Assembly: GCA_023387735.1 (NCBI GenBank)
Contig: JAEWHP010000025.1
Coordinates: forward strand, 62,001-126,000
Reading direction: 5' to 3'
From: Pseudomonadota bacterium
GTDB taxonomy: Bacteria; Pseudomonadota; Alphaproteobacteria; Rhizobiales; Xanthobacteraceae
DNA: 64,000 nucleotides
Both the position numbers and the translations under genes were made by a program. Positions 16,775-27,707 of this stretch are shown here, one piece after another. How positions within the stretch are numbered: position 1 is the first letter of the stretch; each line of letters begins with the position of its first letter. Under the pieces are notes generated by a model. The model saw only the letters and a program-made list of their open reading frames with translations, made no database searches and was not told the origin of the DNA.

Positions 16775-17566
16775 CTACTCGCGCTGTCCGAGAAGCTGCA
16801 GCAGCAGCGTGAACAGGTTGATGAAGTTCAGGTAGAGCGACAGCGCACCGGTAATCGCCGCCTTCTCTGCAACTTCCCCGCCCTGGGAGGCGTAGCCGTA
16901 GATGTAGTCGTTCTTCAGCCGCTGGGTATCCCAGGCGGTCAGGCCAGCGAACACCAGCACGCCGACCACCGAGACGATGAACTGCAGCATCGAGCTCGCC
17001 AGGAACAGGTTGACCAGGCTCGCGATGATGACGCCGATCAGGCCCATGAACAGGAACGACCCCATGCCGCTCATGTCACGCTTGGTGGTGTAGCCGTAGA
17101 GGCTCAGCGCGCCGAAGGTCGCCGCGGTGATGAAGAACACCCGCACGATCGAGGTGTGGGTATACACCAGGAAGATCGACGACAGCGAAATGCCCATCAG
17201 CGCCGAGAACACCCAGAACAGCATCTGGGCGGTCGCGGGCCGCAGCCGGTTGATGCCGGCCGAGATCGCGAACACCATCACCAGCGGGGCGAGGATGAAC
17301 AGCCATTTCAGCGGGCTGACATACATCGCGTAGCCGAACGGCGTCAGGAAGGCGTTGCCGAACTTGGCGGCGGCGCCGGCCTGATCGGTGGTCACGGCGG
17401 CCATGTAGACGCCGAGCGCTGCCAGGCCGGTGATGGCCAGGCCGATGCTCATGTAGTTGTAGATGCGCAGCATGTAGGAGCGCAGACCGGCGTCGACGGT
17501 CGCGGCATCAACGCGCCCGGCGGCCCGGCCGAAAGGAGAAGCGTAGTTACGGTCTAGGTCCGACAT
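16775..17566 (-). CDS. Bax inhibitor-1/YccA family membrane protein
   Basis: Seven-helix BI-1 (TMBIM) family protein of 263 aa. After a soluble 30-residue N-terminus, hydrophobic helices alternate with short loops; the family marks MGISLSSIF, TAATFGALSLYGY and GLTAWDTQRLKN, with its conserved Asp, are present. Bacterial relatives act as pH-sensitive cation leak channels or interact with the FtsH protease; which applies here is unknown. Single-gene unit with its own terminator and a 250-base upstream region. Confidence 0.9.
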   Translation of the reverse strand: MSDLDRNYASPFGRAAGRVDAATVDAGLRSYMLRIYNYMSIGLAITGLAALGVYMAAVTTDQAGAAAKFGNAFLTPFGYAMYVSPLKWLFILAPLVMVFAISAGINRLRPATAQMLFWVFSALMGISLSSIFLVYTHTSIVRVFFITAATFGALSLYGYTTKRDMSGMGSFLFMGLIGVIIASLVNLFLASSMLQFIVSVVGVLVFAGLTAWDTQRLKNDYIYGYASQGGEVAEKAAITGALSLYLNFINLFTLLLQLLGQRE

Positions 17567-17819
17567 GGTCGAATTCCCGTTGGTTGCCCGGCGGAACGCA
17601 AGGGTTTGCGGCGCCGGTTAGATTTCTATCTCAGGTATCCCGGCTTGCTGACATCGGCGTTGGTCACAACGCTGGGTTATCAAGCCGGCCACTGAACTTG
17701 GCTGGTATGTGGGAAACTAACACATTCGGTGCAAGCTTCCACGCGCGGCTGAATGTCGCTTCTGCCTGTCCTTCCATAGAAAAGCAGCGTTAACTGCGCC
17801 TTTCCGCCGCTACATTTTG

Positions 17820-20390
17820 TCACAAATTCCGCAACACGCTGGCCGGCTTCTGGTTCAGGGCCAGCAACGTCCCGGCGAGTCCGAGACCTACGGTGACGAC
17901 CAGGGCGGCGGCGACCACGCCGGCGGCGCTGCCGGCCTGCCAGACGAAACTCAGGGTCATCAGCCGGGTGACGATCAGCCAGGCCGCGATCGAACCTGCG
18001 ATGATGCCGAACACCGCCGTGGCCAAACCGATCATCAGGTATTCCAGTGCATAGGCGCCGAGCAGGCGCGCGCGCGTCGCGCCGAGCGTCTTCAGGATCA
18101 CCGCGTCGTAGACCCGGTGGCGATGGCCGGCGGCGAGCGCGCCGCCGAGCACCAGAATGGCCGATATCAGCGTCACGGCGCTGGCGCCACGGATCGCGAG
18201 CACCAGGTTGGTGACGACTGTTCCAACGGTGTCCAGCGCCTCGCGGACCCGTACGCTGGTCACGGTCGGAAAGGCCTCGGCGACCTGCTTGACGATCCGG
18301 GCGTCGCCGGCCGCGTCCGGATGAGCCTCCGAAAGGGTCGCGACATGGCTGTGCGGCGCGCCCTTGAACGTGTTCGGCGAGAACACCAGTACGAAATTGA
18401 TGCCGAGCCCCTGCCAGTCGACGTTGCGCAGGTTGCTGATCCGGGCCGTGATGTCGCGGCCGAGCACGTTGACGACGATCTCGTCGCCGATCTTGAGCTT
18501 CAGGCCGTCCGCGATCCTCTTCTCCAGCGAGACCAGCGGCGGGCCCTTGTAGTCTGCGCTCCACCATTCGCCCTCGACCACCTTCGAGCCCCTGGGAACC
18601 TCGTTGGTGTAGGTCAGGCCGCGGTCGCTCTGCAGCACCCACTCCGAATCCTGCGACGGTTTGAGTTCGTCCGCCTTGACACTGCGGGCCCCGACAATGC
18701 GCCCGCGCAGCATCGGGACGTCCTCCACCGTCGATTCCGGTGCCACCTTCTTGAGGAACTCGCCGAAGCGGTCGGCGTCGGCGGTGGGAATGTCGATGAA
18801 GAAGAACGAAGGCGCGCGCTCGGGCAGCGCGGCCATGAACTGCCGGCGCAGATTGCCGTCGATCTGGGTGATCGTGACCAGCACCGCGAGCCCGAGGCCG
18901 AGCGACATCACGACCGAGGGGGTGAGCGCGCCGGGCCGGTAGATATTGGCAATCGCCAGCCGCAACATGGTGATGCGGCTCCGGGGCGTCCGGCGCGCCA
19001 GCGCCATCAGGCCGGCGGCGACGCCGCGCAGCAGCGCGAACACGGCGACCGAGGAGGCGACGAACACGGCCGCGATCCGCTTGTCATAGGCAAGGCCGAT
19101 CGCCACCGCGACCAGGAGCGTGATTACCGCCGCCATCAGCGCCAGATAACCCCAGCGCGGGCGATGCCATTCGCGGGCGACTTCCTCGCGGAACAGCGCG
19201 GCAACCGGCACGTCGTGGACCCGGCCGAGCGGCCACAGTCCGAAGGCGAGCGCCGTGAGCAGGCCATAGACGAAGGACAGCGCCAGTTCGTGCGCGTGCA
19301 GGGCCGGGATCACCGGCAGCGGCAGCAGCTTGCCGAACAGGCCGACGATAATGAACGGCAGCGCCGCGCCGGCCGCCAGCCCGATCACCGATCCGACCCC
19401 GGCGAGCAGGATCACTTGCGTCAGGTAGATGGTGAAGACGTCGCGGCCGGTCGCGCCCAGCGCCTTGAACGAGGCGATGACGTCGCGGCGGCGGTCGATA
19501 TGGCTCTTGACGGCGTTGGCGACGCCGACGCCGCCGACCAGGAGTGCGGCGAGGCCGACCAGCGTCAGGAACTGGGTAAAGCGGTTGATGGTGCGTTCGA
19601 GTTGCGGCGAGGCGTTGCTGCTGCTGCGGATCCACCAGCCGGCCTCGGGCAGGGCGCTGCGTGCGCTCTCGATCAGCCGGTTAGCGGCGTGGTCATCCGC
19701 CGCGTTATCCGGCAGCTTCACGCGGTAGATCCAGCGCACCAGGCTGCCGGGCTGCAGCAACCCGGTGGCGCGCAGGCTGGTTTCGCTCACAAGGACGCGC
19801 GGGCCGAGCCCGACATTGCCGGCGAGCTTGTCCGGCTCGGCGGTGACCACGCTGCGGATCTGGAACGTGGCTTTGCCGATGCCGATGCGGTCGCCGAGCT
19901 TGAGATCGAGCCGGGCCAGCAGGGTGGAGTCGACGGCCGCGCCGAACGCGCCGTCACGCTCGGCCAGCAGGTCGCCCATAGGCATTTGCGGCTCGAGCGT
20001 CAGCTGGCCGAGAAGCGGATAGCCGCCATCCACGGCCTTGAGTTCGACCAGCGCCAGCTTGTCGTCGTTACCGCGGGCCATGACGCGCAGCGCGGCCGCG
20101 ACCGAAACGTCGCCGCGCGCGCGCAGGAAGGCGAGTTCCTCAGGCTTGGCTTCGCGCTGGATCAGCGAGAACGCAACGTCGCCGCCGAGCAGCGTGCGGC
20201 CCTCGCGCGTCAAACCTTCGCTGAGGCTGGCCGCGACCGAGCCGACGCCCGCAATCGCCATCACGCCGAGGGCGATGCAGGCGATGAAGACGTAGAAGCC
20301 GCGCAGGCCGCCACGCAGCTCGCGCAACGCGTAGCGCAGTGCCAGCGATGACCCGCGGCTGCGATAGGCCGGTTCGGAGATCGTGGTCAT
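17820..20390 (-). CDS. ybbP: YbbP-type FtsX-family ABC transporter permease
   Basis: Large inner-membrane permease (856 aa) with two FtsX-like domains. It has an N-terminal helix near residues 30-55 followed by a periplasmic MacB-type region, a core helix bundle at about 270-450 containing DRRRDVIASFKALGAT, a second periplasmic region, and a C-terminal bundle from about 730 with the equivalent VYDAVILKTLGAT. This duplicated layout is that of YbbP. It partners with YbbA; the start overlaps the ybbA stop by four bases. Substrate unknown; relatives extract or release envelope lipids or proteins. Confidence 0.9.
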   Translation of the reverse strand: MTTISEPAYRSRGSSLALRYALRELRGGLRGFYVFIACIALGVMAIAGVGSVAASLSEGLTREGRTLLGGDVAFSLIQREAKPEELAFLRARGDVSVAAALRVMARGNDDKLALVELKAVDGGYPLLGQLTLEPQMPMGDLLAERDGAFGAAVDSTLLARLDLKLGDRIGIGKATFQIRSVVTAEPDKLAGNVGLGPRVLVSETSLRATGLLQPGSLVRWIYRVKLPDNAADDHAANRLIESARSALPEAGWWIRSSSNASPQLERTINRFTQFLTLVGLAALLVGGVGVANAVKSHIDRRRDVIASFKALGATGRDVFTIYLTQVILLAGVGSVIGLAAGAALPFIIVGLFGKLLPLPVIPALHAHELALSFVYGLLTALAFGLWPLGRVHDVPVAALFREEVAREWHRPRWGYLALMAAVITLLVAVAIGLAYDKRIAAVFVASSVAVFALLRGVAAGLMALARRTPRSRITMLRLAIANIYRPGALTPSVVMSLGLGLAVLVTITQIDGNLRRQFMAALPERAPSFFFIDIPTADADRFGEFLKKVAPESTVEDVPMLRGRIVGARSVKADELKPSQDSEWVLQSDRGLTYTNEVPRGSKVVEGEWWSADYKGPPLVSLEKRIADGLKLKIGDEIVVNVLGRDITARISNLRNVDWQGLGINFVLVFSPNTFKGAPHSHVATLSEAHPDAAGDARIVKQVAEAFPTVTSVRVREALDTVGTVVTNLVLAIRGASAVTLISAILVLGGALAAGHRHRVYDAVILKTLGATRARLLGAYALEYLMIGLATAVFGIIAGSIAAWLIVTRLMTLSFVWQAGSAAGVVAAALVVTVGLGLAGTLLALNQKPASVLRNL

Positions 20391-21100
20391 GAATGTCCGT
20401 CGATCCGGCCGGAACGCAAGCGCACCACGCGGTCGCAGCGCTGCGCCAGCGAGGTGTCGTGCGTCACCAGCACCAGCGTCATGCCGCGCTCGGCATGCTT
20501 GGTGAACAGCATATCCACGATCTGCCGGCCGGTGGCTTCATCGAGATTGCCGGTCGGCTCGTCCGCCACCAGGATCGCCGGGTCGGGCGCCAGCGCGCGG
20601 GCGAGCGCGACGCGTTGCTGCTCGCCGCCGGATAATTGGGTCGGGTAGTGGTGCAGGCGGTCGCCGAGCCCCACCGAGGTCAATTCCTGCGCCGCGCGCT
20701 GCGCGGCGTCGGGATTGCCGGCGAGTTCCAGCGGCACCGCGACGTTCTCCAGCGCGGTCATGGTCGGGATCAGGTGGAACGACTGGAACACGATGCCGAC
20801 CTGGCGGCCGCGAAACCGCGCCAACGCGTCCTCGCCGAGGGCATTGAACGGCGTGCCGTTGACCACCACCTCTCCGCTGTCAGGTCGTTCCAACCCCGCC
20901 ATCACCATCAGCAAGGTCGATTTGCCCGAACCTGACGGTCCGATCAGGCCGATCGCTTCGCCCGATGCCACGCGAAGGCTGATATCCTTCAGGATATGAA
21001 CGCGGGCGGCGCCCGTACCGAGCGAGAGGTTGACGTTGGCGATCGAAATGGTGTCCGGCTCGACGCCGGTCAGTGAAGAGGGTTCGATGAGACTGTCCAT
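20387..21100 (-). CDS. ybbA: YbbA-type ABC transporter ATP-binding protein
   Basis: ATPase of the MacB/LolD class, 237 aa from ATG 21100. Walker A is GPSGSGKS at 54-61; the signature LSGGEQQRVALARAL and Walker B ILVADEPTGNLD are intact. The frame is open further upstream, but that part overlaps the divergent esterase gene and lacks ABC homology. Forms a unit with YbbP. The esterase TesA-like gene starts 50 bases away in the opposite direction, the tesA-ybbA-ybbP arrangement found across proteobacteria. Confidence 0.93.
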   Translation of the reverse strand: MDSLIEPSSLTGVEPDTISIANVNLSLGTGAARVHILKDISLRVASGEAIGLIGPSGSGKSTLLMVMAGLERPDSGEVVVNGTPFNALGEDALARFRGRQVGIVFQSFHLIPTMTALENVAVPLELAGNPDAAQRAAQELTSVGLGDRLHHYPTQLSGGEQQRVALARALAPDPAILVADEPTGNLDEATGRQIVDMLFTKHAERGMTLVLVTHDTSLAQRCDRVVRLRSGRIDGHS

Positions 21101-21149
21101 GACTCGGTCATATGGCACTTCCCCCGCACGGGTCGAGGGCTTGAAAAGG

Positions 21150-21803
21150 ATGTTTGCGCACATAGGCGTGTTGTTTGTGGCTTTGATGACGGCCGCACCG
21201 GCTTTTGCCCAAACCCCGGCCGCGGCGTCGGACCGGCCCGTCAAGATGGTTGTGCTTGGCGATTCCCTGAGCGCGGGCCTTGGCCTGCCTGCCACGTCGG
21301 CATTCCCCGTGCGTTTGCAAAAAGCCTTGGCCGACAAGGGGATAAAGGTCGACATGACCAATGCCGGGGTGTCGGGCGATACCTCCTCGGGCGGCCGCGA
21401 CCGGCTGGACTGGTCGGTGCCCGAGGGAACCGAGGCGGTCATCGTCGAACTCGGCGCCAACGACGCCCTGCGCGGGATCGATCCCGCCGTCACCCGCGCC
21501 GCCTTGACCGAGATCCTGACGAGGCTGAAGGCGCGGAAGATCGCGGTTCTCCTGAGCGGAATGCTCGCGCCGCCCAATTACGGCACCGAGTATGCCGCCC
21601 GCTTCAACGCGATCTATCCGGAGCTTTCGAAATCGTTCGGCGTGCCGCTTTATCCGTTTTTCCTGGAGGGGGTCGCAGCCGAGGCCAAGCTCAACCAGGC
21701 CGACGGCATCCATCCGACCGCCGACGGGGTCGATGTGATCGTGAAGAACATTCTGCCCATGGTGGAGGCACTGGTCGGCACGGTTTCCGCGCAACGGAGT
21801 TGA
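21150..21803 (+). CDS. Periplasmic SGNH arylesterase/thioesterase TesA-like
   Basis: SGNH-hydrolase of 217 aa, a TesA-type lysophospholipase/arylesterase. A signal peptide (about 1-21, ending AFAQ) directs it to the periplasm. The four SGNH blocks are seen: GDSLSAGLG (Ser39), the Gly of NAGVSGDTS, Asn104 in LGAND, and Asp185/His188 in DGIHPT. ATG 21150 is chosen because it starts the signal peptide; an earlier in-frame ATG at 21099 would overlap ybbA. Its neighbours suggest it works with YbbAP in lipid handling. Confidence 0.9.
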   Translation: MFAHIGVLFVALMTAAPAFAQTPAAASDRPVKMVVLGDSLSAGLGLPATSAFPVRLQKALADKGIKVDMTNAGVSGDTSSGGRDRLDWSVPEGTEAVIVELGANDALRGIDPAVTRAALTEILTRLKARKIAVLLSGMLAPPNYGTEYAARFNAIYPELSKSFGVPLYPFFLEGVAAEAKLNQADGIHPTADGVDVIVKNILPMVEALVGTVSAQRS

Positions 21804-21983
21804 AAAAGCGGCAACGGGTGAGGTTATCCGGCGTTTTCCCCGAAGGTTTCCGTTCCGTAGGCGCCGCGTGCTTCGCAGGGTCATATAAGTCGGATAGAAA
21901 ATAGCTATCGGTGATTCGTCACCGGGCGCTGTTACAGGACATGGTCATTTTCAAGGTCATGCCCAAGCATCGGGAGTCATGCG

Positions 21984-22520
21984 ATGCCACGTCTGTTTGC
22001 TGGACTGGAAATTCCGGCCGAGATCGGCGAGAGCCTTTCCAATTTGCGTGGCGGCCTTCCCGGCGCACGCTGGATCGATCCCGAAAACTATCACGTCACC
22101 CTGCGCTTCATCGGCGATATCGACGGCATGTCGGCGAATGAAATCGCCTCGATGCTGTTTCGCATCAACCGCAAGCCGTTCGAGGTCAAGGTGCAGGGCC
22201 TGCAGAGCTTCGGCGGCAGGAAACCCCGCGCGGTGGTCGCCTCCGTCGAGCCGAGCCGGCCGCTGATCGAACTGCAGGCCGAACTCGAGCGGCTGATGCA
22301 ACGGCTCGGTTTGGATCCCGAGGGCCGCAAATTCACGCCACACGTGACGCTGGCGCGGCTGCACGACGCCTCGAGCCAGGATGTCGCCGACTATCTCTCG
22401 GTGCGCGGCTACTTCCCGAGCCGCACGTTCATGGCCTCGCGCTTCGTGCTGTTCTCCTCCCGCGCCTCCACCGGCGGAGGCCCCTATGTGGTCGAGGATT
22501 CCTACGCGCTGAGCGCGTGA
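21984..22520 (+). CDS. thpR: RNA 2',3'-cyclic phosphodiesterase ThpR
   Basis: 2H-phosphoesterase that hydrolyses RNA 2',3'-cyclic phosphates and, in vitro, ligates tRNA halves. The 178-aa protein has both catalytic HxT motifs: HVTL at 37-40 and HVTL at 120-123. It begins MPRLFAGLEIP, the usual opening of the family, and ends with the YVVEDSYAL strand. Length is typical. zapE follows on the same strand after 94 bases. Confidence 0.92.
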   Translation: MPRLFAGLEIPAEIGESLSNLRGGLPGARWIDPENYHVTLRFIGDIDGMSANEIASMLFRINRKPFEVKVQGLQSFGGRKPRAVVASVEPSRPLIELQAELERLMQRLGLDPEGRKFTPHVTLARLHDASSQDVADYLSVRGYFPSRTFMASRFVLFSSRASTGGGPYVVEDSYALSA

Positions 22521-22614
22521 GGCTTTAGCCCGGCGCATGATGCGCCATGCCTGCATACCCGCAGCCGCAATTCGCGGCTTGCATTTTTCGCGCGCTTAAG
22601 GCCGAAAGGGGGCC

Positions 22615-23799
22615 ATGCTGTCGGCAAACCCCACTTCGTTTCGCGCGCACTATCAGTCGCTGGTTTCCGCCGGCGACATCGAGGCCGATCCGGCACAGGC
22701 CGACGCCGTCGAGGCGTTCTCAGGGCTGGAGGAGCGGCTTTCGAGCTACAAGCCGGTGCGCAAGCTGAGCCTGCTTGGCCGGTTGTTCGGCGACAAGAGC
22801 GAGCCGCCGCCGCGCGGCCTCTACGTTCATGGCGAGGTCGGCCGCGGCAAGACCATGCTGATGGATCTGTTCTTCCAGCAGAGCCCGGTCCAGCACAAGC
22901 GCCGCGCCCATTTCCACGAATTCATGGCCGAGGCGCACGAGAAGATCTACGCCTACCGCCAGAACATCGCCCGCGGCGAGATCGCCGACGGCGACGTGAT
23001 CGAACTGACGGCCAACGCCATCTTCGACGAGGCGTGGCTGTTGTGCTTCGACGAATTCCACGTCACCGACATCGCCGACGCCATGATCCTCGGCCGGCTG
23101 TTCTCAAAGCTGTTCGAACTCGGCACCGTCGTGGTCGCAACGTCGAACGTCGCCCCGGAAAACCTCTACAAGGGCGGGCTCAACCGCGCGCTGTTTTTGC
23201 CGTTCATCGCGCAGATCGAGGGGCGCATGGACGTGCTGCGGCTCGATGCGCGCACGGATTTCCGGCTGGAGAAACTCACCGGCGTGAAGATGTGGCTGGT
23301 GCCGCCCGACGACGAAGCCGGTGCTGGGCTCGACCGCGCCTGGCGCCGGATGACCGGCAATGCGCCATGCAAGCCGCGCGATATCGCAATCAAGGGCCGC
23401 GTCCTGCGCGTACCGTGTTCGGCGCATGGCGTCGCGCGCTTTTCCTTTGCCGACATCTGCGAAAAGCCGCTGGCCGCGTCGGACTACCTGCGGCTCGCGC
23501 ACGACTATCACACCATCCTGATCGACCGCATTCCGGTGATGGACTACGCCGACCGCAACGCCGCCAAGCGCTTCATCTCGCTGATCGACACGCTCTACGA
23601 CAACGCGGTGAAGCTGATGGCCTCGGCCGGGGCCGATCCGCTGTCGCTGTATCTGGCGACCGACGGCGTCGAGGCCAACGAGTTCAAGCGCACCTCGTCG
23701 CGGCTGATTGAAATGAGCTCGGAGTCCTATCTGGCGCTGCCGCACGGGCGGAAGGATTCTGCGGCGAGCGGGTCGACCACGGGGCTGGTGGAGACGTAG
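22615..23799 (+). CDS. zapE: Cell division protein ZapE (AFG1-like ATPase)
   Basis: AFG1-family P-loop ATPase that associates with the Z-ring in E. coli and affects FtsZ bundling. The 394-aa protein has Walker A GEVGRGKT at 73-80, the Walker B-type LLCFDEF at 142-148 and the family segments FHEFM, HVTDIADAMILGRLF and TSNVAPENLYKGGLNR. Length fits. mdh lies downstream after 162 bases, a neighbourhood common in alphaproteobacteria. Confidence 0.93.
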   Translation: MLSANPTSFRAHYQSLVSAGDIEADPAQADAVEAFSGLEERLSSYKPVRKLSLLGRLFGDKSEPPPRGLYVHGEVGRGKTMLMDLFFQQSPVQHKRRAHFHEFMAEAHEKIYAYRQNIARGEIADGDVIELTANAIFDEAWLLCFDEFHVTDIADAMILGRLFSKLFELGTVVVATSNVAPENLYKGGLNRALFLPFIAQIEGRMDVLRLDARTDFRLEKLTGVKMWLVPPDDEAGAGLDRAWRRMTGNAPCKPRDIAIKGRVLRVPCSAHGVARFSFADICEKPLAASDYLRLAHDYHTILIDRIPVMDYADRNAAKRFISLIDTLYDNAVKLMASAGADPLSLYLATDGVEANEFKRTSSRLIEMSSESYLALPHGRKDSAASGSTTGLVET

Positions 23800-23961
23800 C
23801 CGTCGTCGCAACGGGGCGACGCTTGCTGGCATACCTGACCGAATTCGAGGCAGGGCCTTACAATTGGGCGCGCTCCGTCTTGAACCGGTCAATCGAAAGG
23901 GATAACCAGCCATCCGGCTGACTATTCACCCTCCTCTTCGTCTTAGAAGGACAAATTTCCC

Positions 23962-24930
23962 ATGGCGCGCGACAAGATTGCTTTGATTGGCTCCGGTCAG
24001 ATCGGCGGAACGCTGGCTCATCTCATTGGCCTGAAGGAGCTCGGAGACGTCGTGATGTTCGATATCGCCGAGGGAGTCCCCCAGGGTAAAGCGCTCGACA
24101 TCGCCCAGTCGTCCCCGGTCGACGGTTTTGACTCCAATCTGACCGGCGCCAATTCCTACGAGGCGCTCGATGGCGCCAAGGTCTGCATCGTCACCGCCGG
24201 CGTGCCGCGCAAGCCCGGCATGAGCCGCGACGATCTCCTGAGCATCAACCTCAAGGTCATGGAACAGGTCGGCGCCGGCATCAAGAAGTACGCCCCCGAC
24301 GCGTTTGTCATCTGCATCACCAACCCGCTGGATGCGATGGTGTGGGCGCTGCAGAAGGCCTCCGGCATGCCGCACAAGAAGGTGGTCGGCATGGCCGGCG
24401 TGCTCGACTCCGCCCGTTTCCGCTACTTCCTGGCCGATGAATTCAACGTCTCGGTCGAGGATGTCACCGCCTTCGTGCTCGGCGGCCATGGCGACACCAT
24501 GGTGCCGCTGACGCGCTATTCCACCGTGGCCGGCATTCCGCTGCCGGACCTGGTCAAGATGGGCTGGACCTCGCAGGCCCGCATCGACGAGATCGTGGAC
24601 CGCACCCGCAACGGCGGCGCCGAGATCGTCAACCTCTTGAAGACCGGTTCGGCGTTCTACGCGCCGGCTGCGTCGGCGGTGGCGATGGCCGAGAGCTACC
24701 TCAAGGACAAGAAGCGCGTGCTGCCCTGCGCCGCCTATCTCAATGGCGAATACAGCGTGAAGGACATGTATGTCGGCGTGCCCGTCGTCATCGGTTCCAA
24801 GGGCGTCGAGCGTATCGTCGAGATCGAACTGGCCGGCAAGGATCGCGAGGCGTTCGACAAGTCGGTGGGCGCCGTTCAGGGCCTCGTCGATGCCTGCAAG
24901 AAGATCGCGCCCGACCTGCTCGGACGTTGA
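23962..24930 (+). CDS. mdh: Malate dehydrogenase
   Basis: NAD-dependent malate dehydrogenase of the LDH-like type used by alphaproteobacteria (322 aa), oxidising malate to oxaloacetate in the TCA cycle. The dinucleotide-binding GSGQIGG motif is at residues 10-16, the substrate region CIVTAGVPRKPGMSR lies near 75-90, and the catalytic His is in GGHGDTMVP. AAGGA about 11 bases before the ATG serves as the ribosome-binding site. First gene of the TCA block; 133 bases separate it from sucC. Confidence 0.97.
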   Translation: MARDKIALIGSGQIGGTLAHLIGLKELGDVVMFDIAEGVPQGKALDIAQSSPVDGFDSNLTGANSYEALDGAKVCIVTAGVPRKPGMSRDDLLSINLKVMEQVGAGIKKYAPDAFVICITNPLDAMVWALQKASGMPHKKVVGMAGVLDSARFRYFLADEFNVSVEDVTAFVLGGHGDTMVPLTRYSTVAGIPLPDLVKMGWTSQARIDEIVDRTRNGGAEIVNLLKTGSAFYAPAASAVAMAESYLKDKKRVLPCAAYLNGEYSVKDMYVGVPVVIGSKGVERIVEIELAGKDREAFDKSVGAVQGLVDACKKIAPDLLGR

Positions 24931-25063
24931 TTTCGTTTGGCTTTCGACCCGATCCCGGGCCGGAAGCCTTTCCGGGGTTGCAGTTCAATTGGTATGTGGT
25001 ATGCCAACTACCAATGACGGCGAACTGTAGAACTTGCCGCATCGGGTTTTGGGGAGCGTCCAG

Positions 25064-26263
<1,200 letters not shown>

Positions 26264-26265
26264 CG

Positions 26266-26742
26266 ATGCCCGACCATCTCGCCGCACCGACAGCGCTGGA
26301 AGAACACCGCCGGCTCGCGGTCTTTGCGGGCGAGTGGGCGGGCGAGGAGATGGTCTATCCGTCGCGCTGGAACGCGGGCGGTCCAGCGACCTCGCACGTG
26401 GTGGCGCGCGTCGATCTCAACGGCTTCTACCTGATCCAGGAAACCCGCCAGGTGCGCGACGGCAAGGAGACCTTCGCCACCCACGGCGTGTTCACCTACG
26501 ATCGCGAGGACCGGACCTACAAATTGTTCTGGCACGATTCGCTCGGCTACTATTCGCCGGCGCCGGCCTCCGGCGCCTGGGTCGGCAACAAGCTGACGCT
26601 CGTCCGCGGCTCGCTGCGCGGCAACGCGCGCCACGTCTACGAAGTCGTCGACAACGACAATTACACCATGAAGATCCAGTTCTCACCCGACGCCGAAGGC
26701 TGGGCCGACGTGCTCACCGGCACGTACCGGCGGATTCACTAA
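26266..26742 (+). CDS. DUF1579-like lipocalin-type protein within the suc operon
   Basis: A 158-aa soluble protein resembling DUF1579, a predicted beta-barrel of the lipocalin/FABP-like type. It starts LEEHRRLAVFAGEWAGEE and continues with short beta-rich segments (YLIQETRQVRDG, TYKLFWHDS, YTMKIQFSPDAEGW). It begins two bases after sucC and ends 37 bases before sucD, so it must be co-transcribed with both succinyl-CoA ligase subunits. No catalytic residues are evident. A link to CoA or acyl-group metabolism is guessed from context only. Confidence 0.7.
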   Translation: MPDHLAAPTALEEHRRLAVFAGEWAGEEMVYPSRWNAGGPATSHVVARVDLNGFYLIQETRQVRDGKETFATHGVFTYDREDRTYKLFWHDSLGYYSPAPASGAWVGNKLTLVRGSLRGNARHVYEVVDNDNYTMKIQFSPDAEGWADVLTGTYRRIH

Positions 26743-26779
26743 CAACCCTTCCCGATCATCCACGAAAGCGTCACTCAAC

Positions 26780-27664
26780 ATGTCCGTTCTGATCGACAAG
26801 AATACCAAAGTCATCTGCCAGGGTTTCACCGGCAAGAACGGCACGTTCCATTCGGAAGCCGCCATCGCGTATGGCACGAAGATGGTCGGCGGCACCTCGC
26901 CGGGGAAGGGCGGCTCGACCCATCTGAACCTGCCGGTGTTCGACACGGTTCGCGAGGCGCGCGAGAAGACCGGCGCGGACGCCTCCGTGATCTACGTGCC
27001 GCCGCCGGGCGCGGCGGATGCGATCTGCGAGGCGATCGATGCGGAGATCCCGCTGATCGTCTGCATCACAGAAGGCATTCCGGTGCTCGACATGGTCCGG
27101 GTGAAGCGCTCGCTGTCGGGGTCAAAATCCCGCCTGATCGGGCCGAACTGCCCGGGCGTGATGACCGCGGGCGAGTGCAAGATCGGCATCATGCCGGCCA
27201 ACATCTTCAAGCCGGGCAATGTCGGGATCGTTTCCCGCTCGGGCACGTTGACCTATGAGGCCGTGTTCCAGACCACCCAGGAGGGCCTCGGCCAGACCAC
27301 CGCGGTCGGCATCGGCGGCGACCCGGTCAAGGGCACCGAATTCATCGATGTGCTGGAAATGTTCCTCGCTGACCCCAAGACCACATCGATCATCATGATC
27401 GGCGAGATCGGGGGCTCGGCCGAGGAAGACGCCGCCCAGTTCATCAAGGACGAGGCCAAGCGTGGCCGCAAGAAACCGATGGTCGGTTTCATCGCCGGCG
27501 TCACCGCACCTCCCGGCCGCCGCATGGGCCATGCCGGCGCGATCATTTCCGGCGGCAAGGGCGACGCCGGTTCGAAGACTTCGGCGATGGAATCGGCCGG
27601 AATCACCGTCTCCCCGTCGCCGGCGCGGCTCGGACATACGCTTGCCGAAAAATTGAAGTCGTAA
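26780..27664 (+). CDS. sucD: Succinyl-CoA synthetase alpha subunit
   Basis: Alpha chain (294 aa) of succinate-CoA ligase carrying the CoA-binding domain (TGKNGTFHSEAAIAYGT) and the phosphohistidine His251 in GHAGAIISGG. The CoA-ligase GPNCPG segment is at 121-126. It pairs with SucC, from which it is separated by the DUF1579-like gene. Two perfect hairpins lie between it and sucA. Confidence 0.97.
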   Translation: MSVLIDKNTKVICQGFTGKNGTFHSEAAIAYGTKMVGGTSPGKGGSTHLNLPVFDTVREAREKTGADASVIYVPPPGAADAICEAIDAEIPLIVCITEGIPVLDMVRVKRSLSGSKSRLIGPNCPGVMTAGECKIGIMPANIFKPGNVGIVSRSGTLTYEAVFQTTQEGLGQTTAVGIGGDPVKGTEFIDVLEMFLADPKTTSIIMIGEIGGSAEEDAAQFIKDEAKRGRKKPMVGFIAGVTAPPGRRMGHAGAIISGGKGDAGSKTSAMESAGITVSPSPARLGHTLAEKLKS

Positions 27665-27707
27665 TTCAATTCTTGGTTCTTTTCGGGGCGAAGTTTCGCA
27701 CCAAATA

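Noticed and set aside
17817..20351. 844-residue open frame on the plus strand opposite ybbP
   Set aside because: Shadow of the permease gene; Arg/Gln/Asp-rich translation without any family motif.
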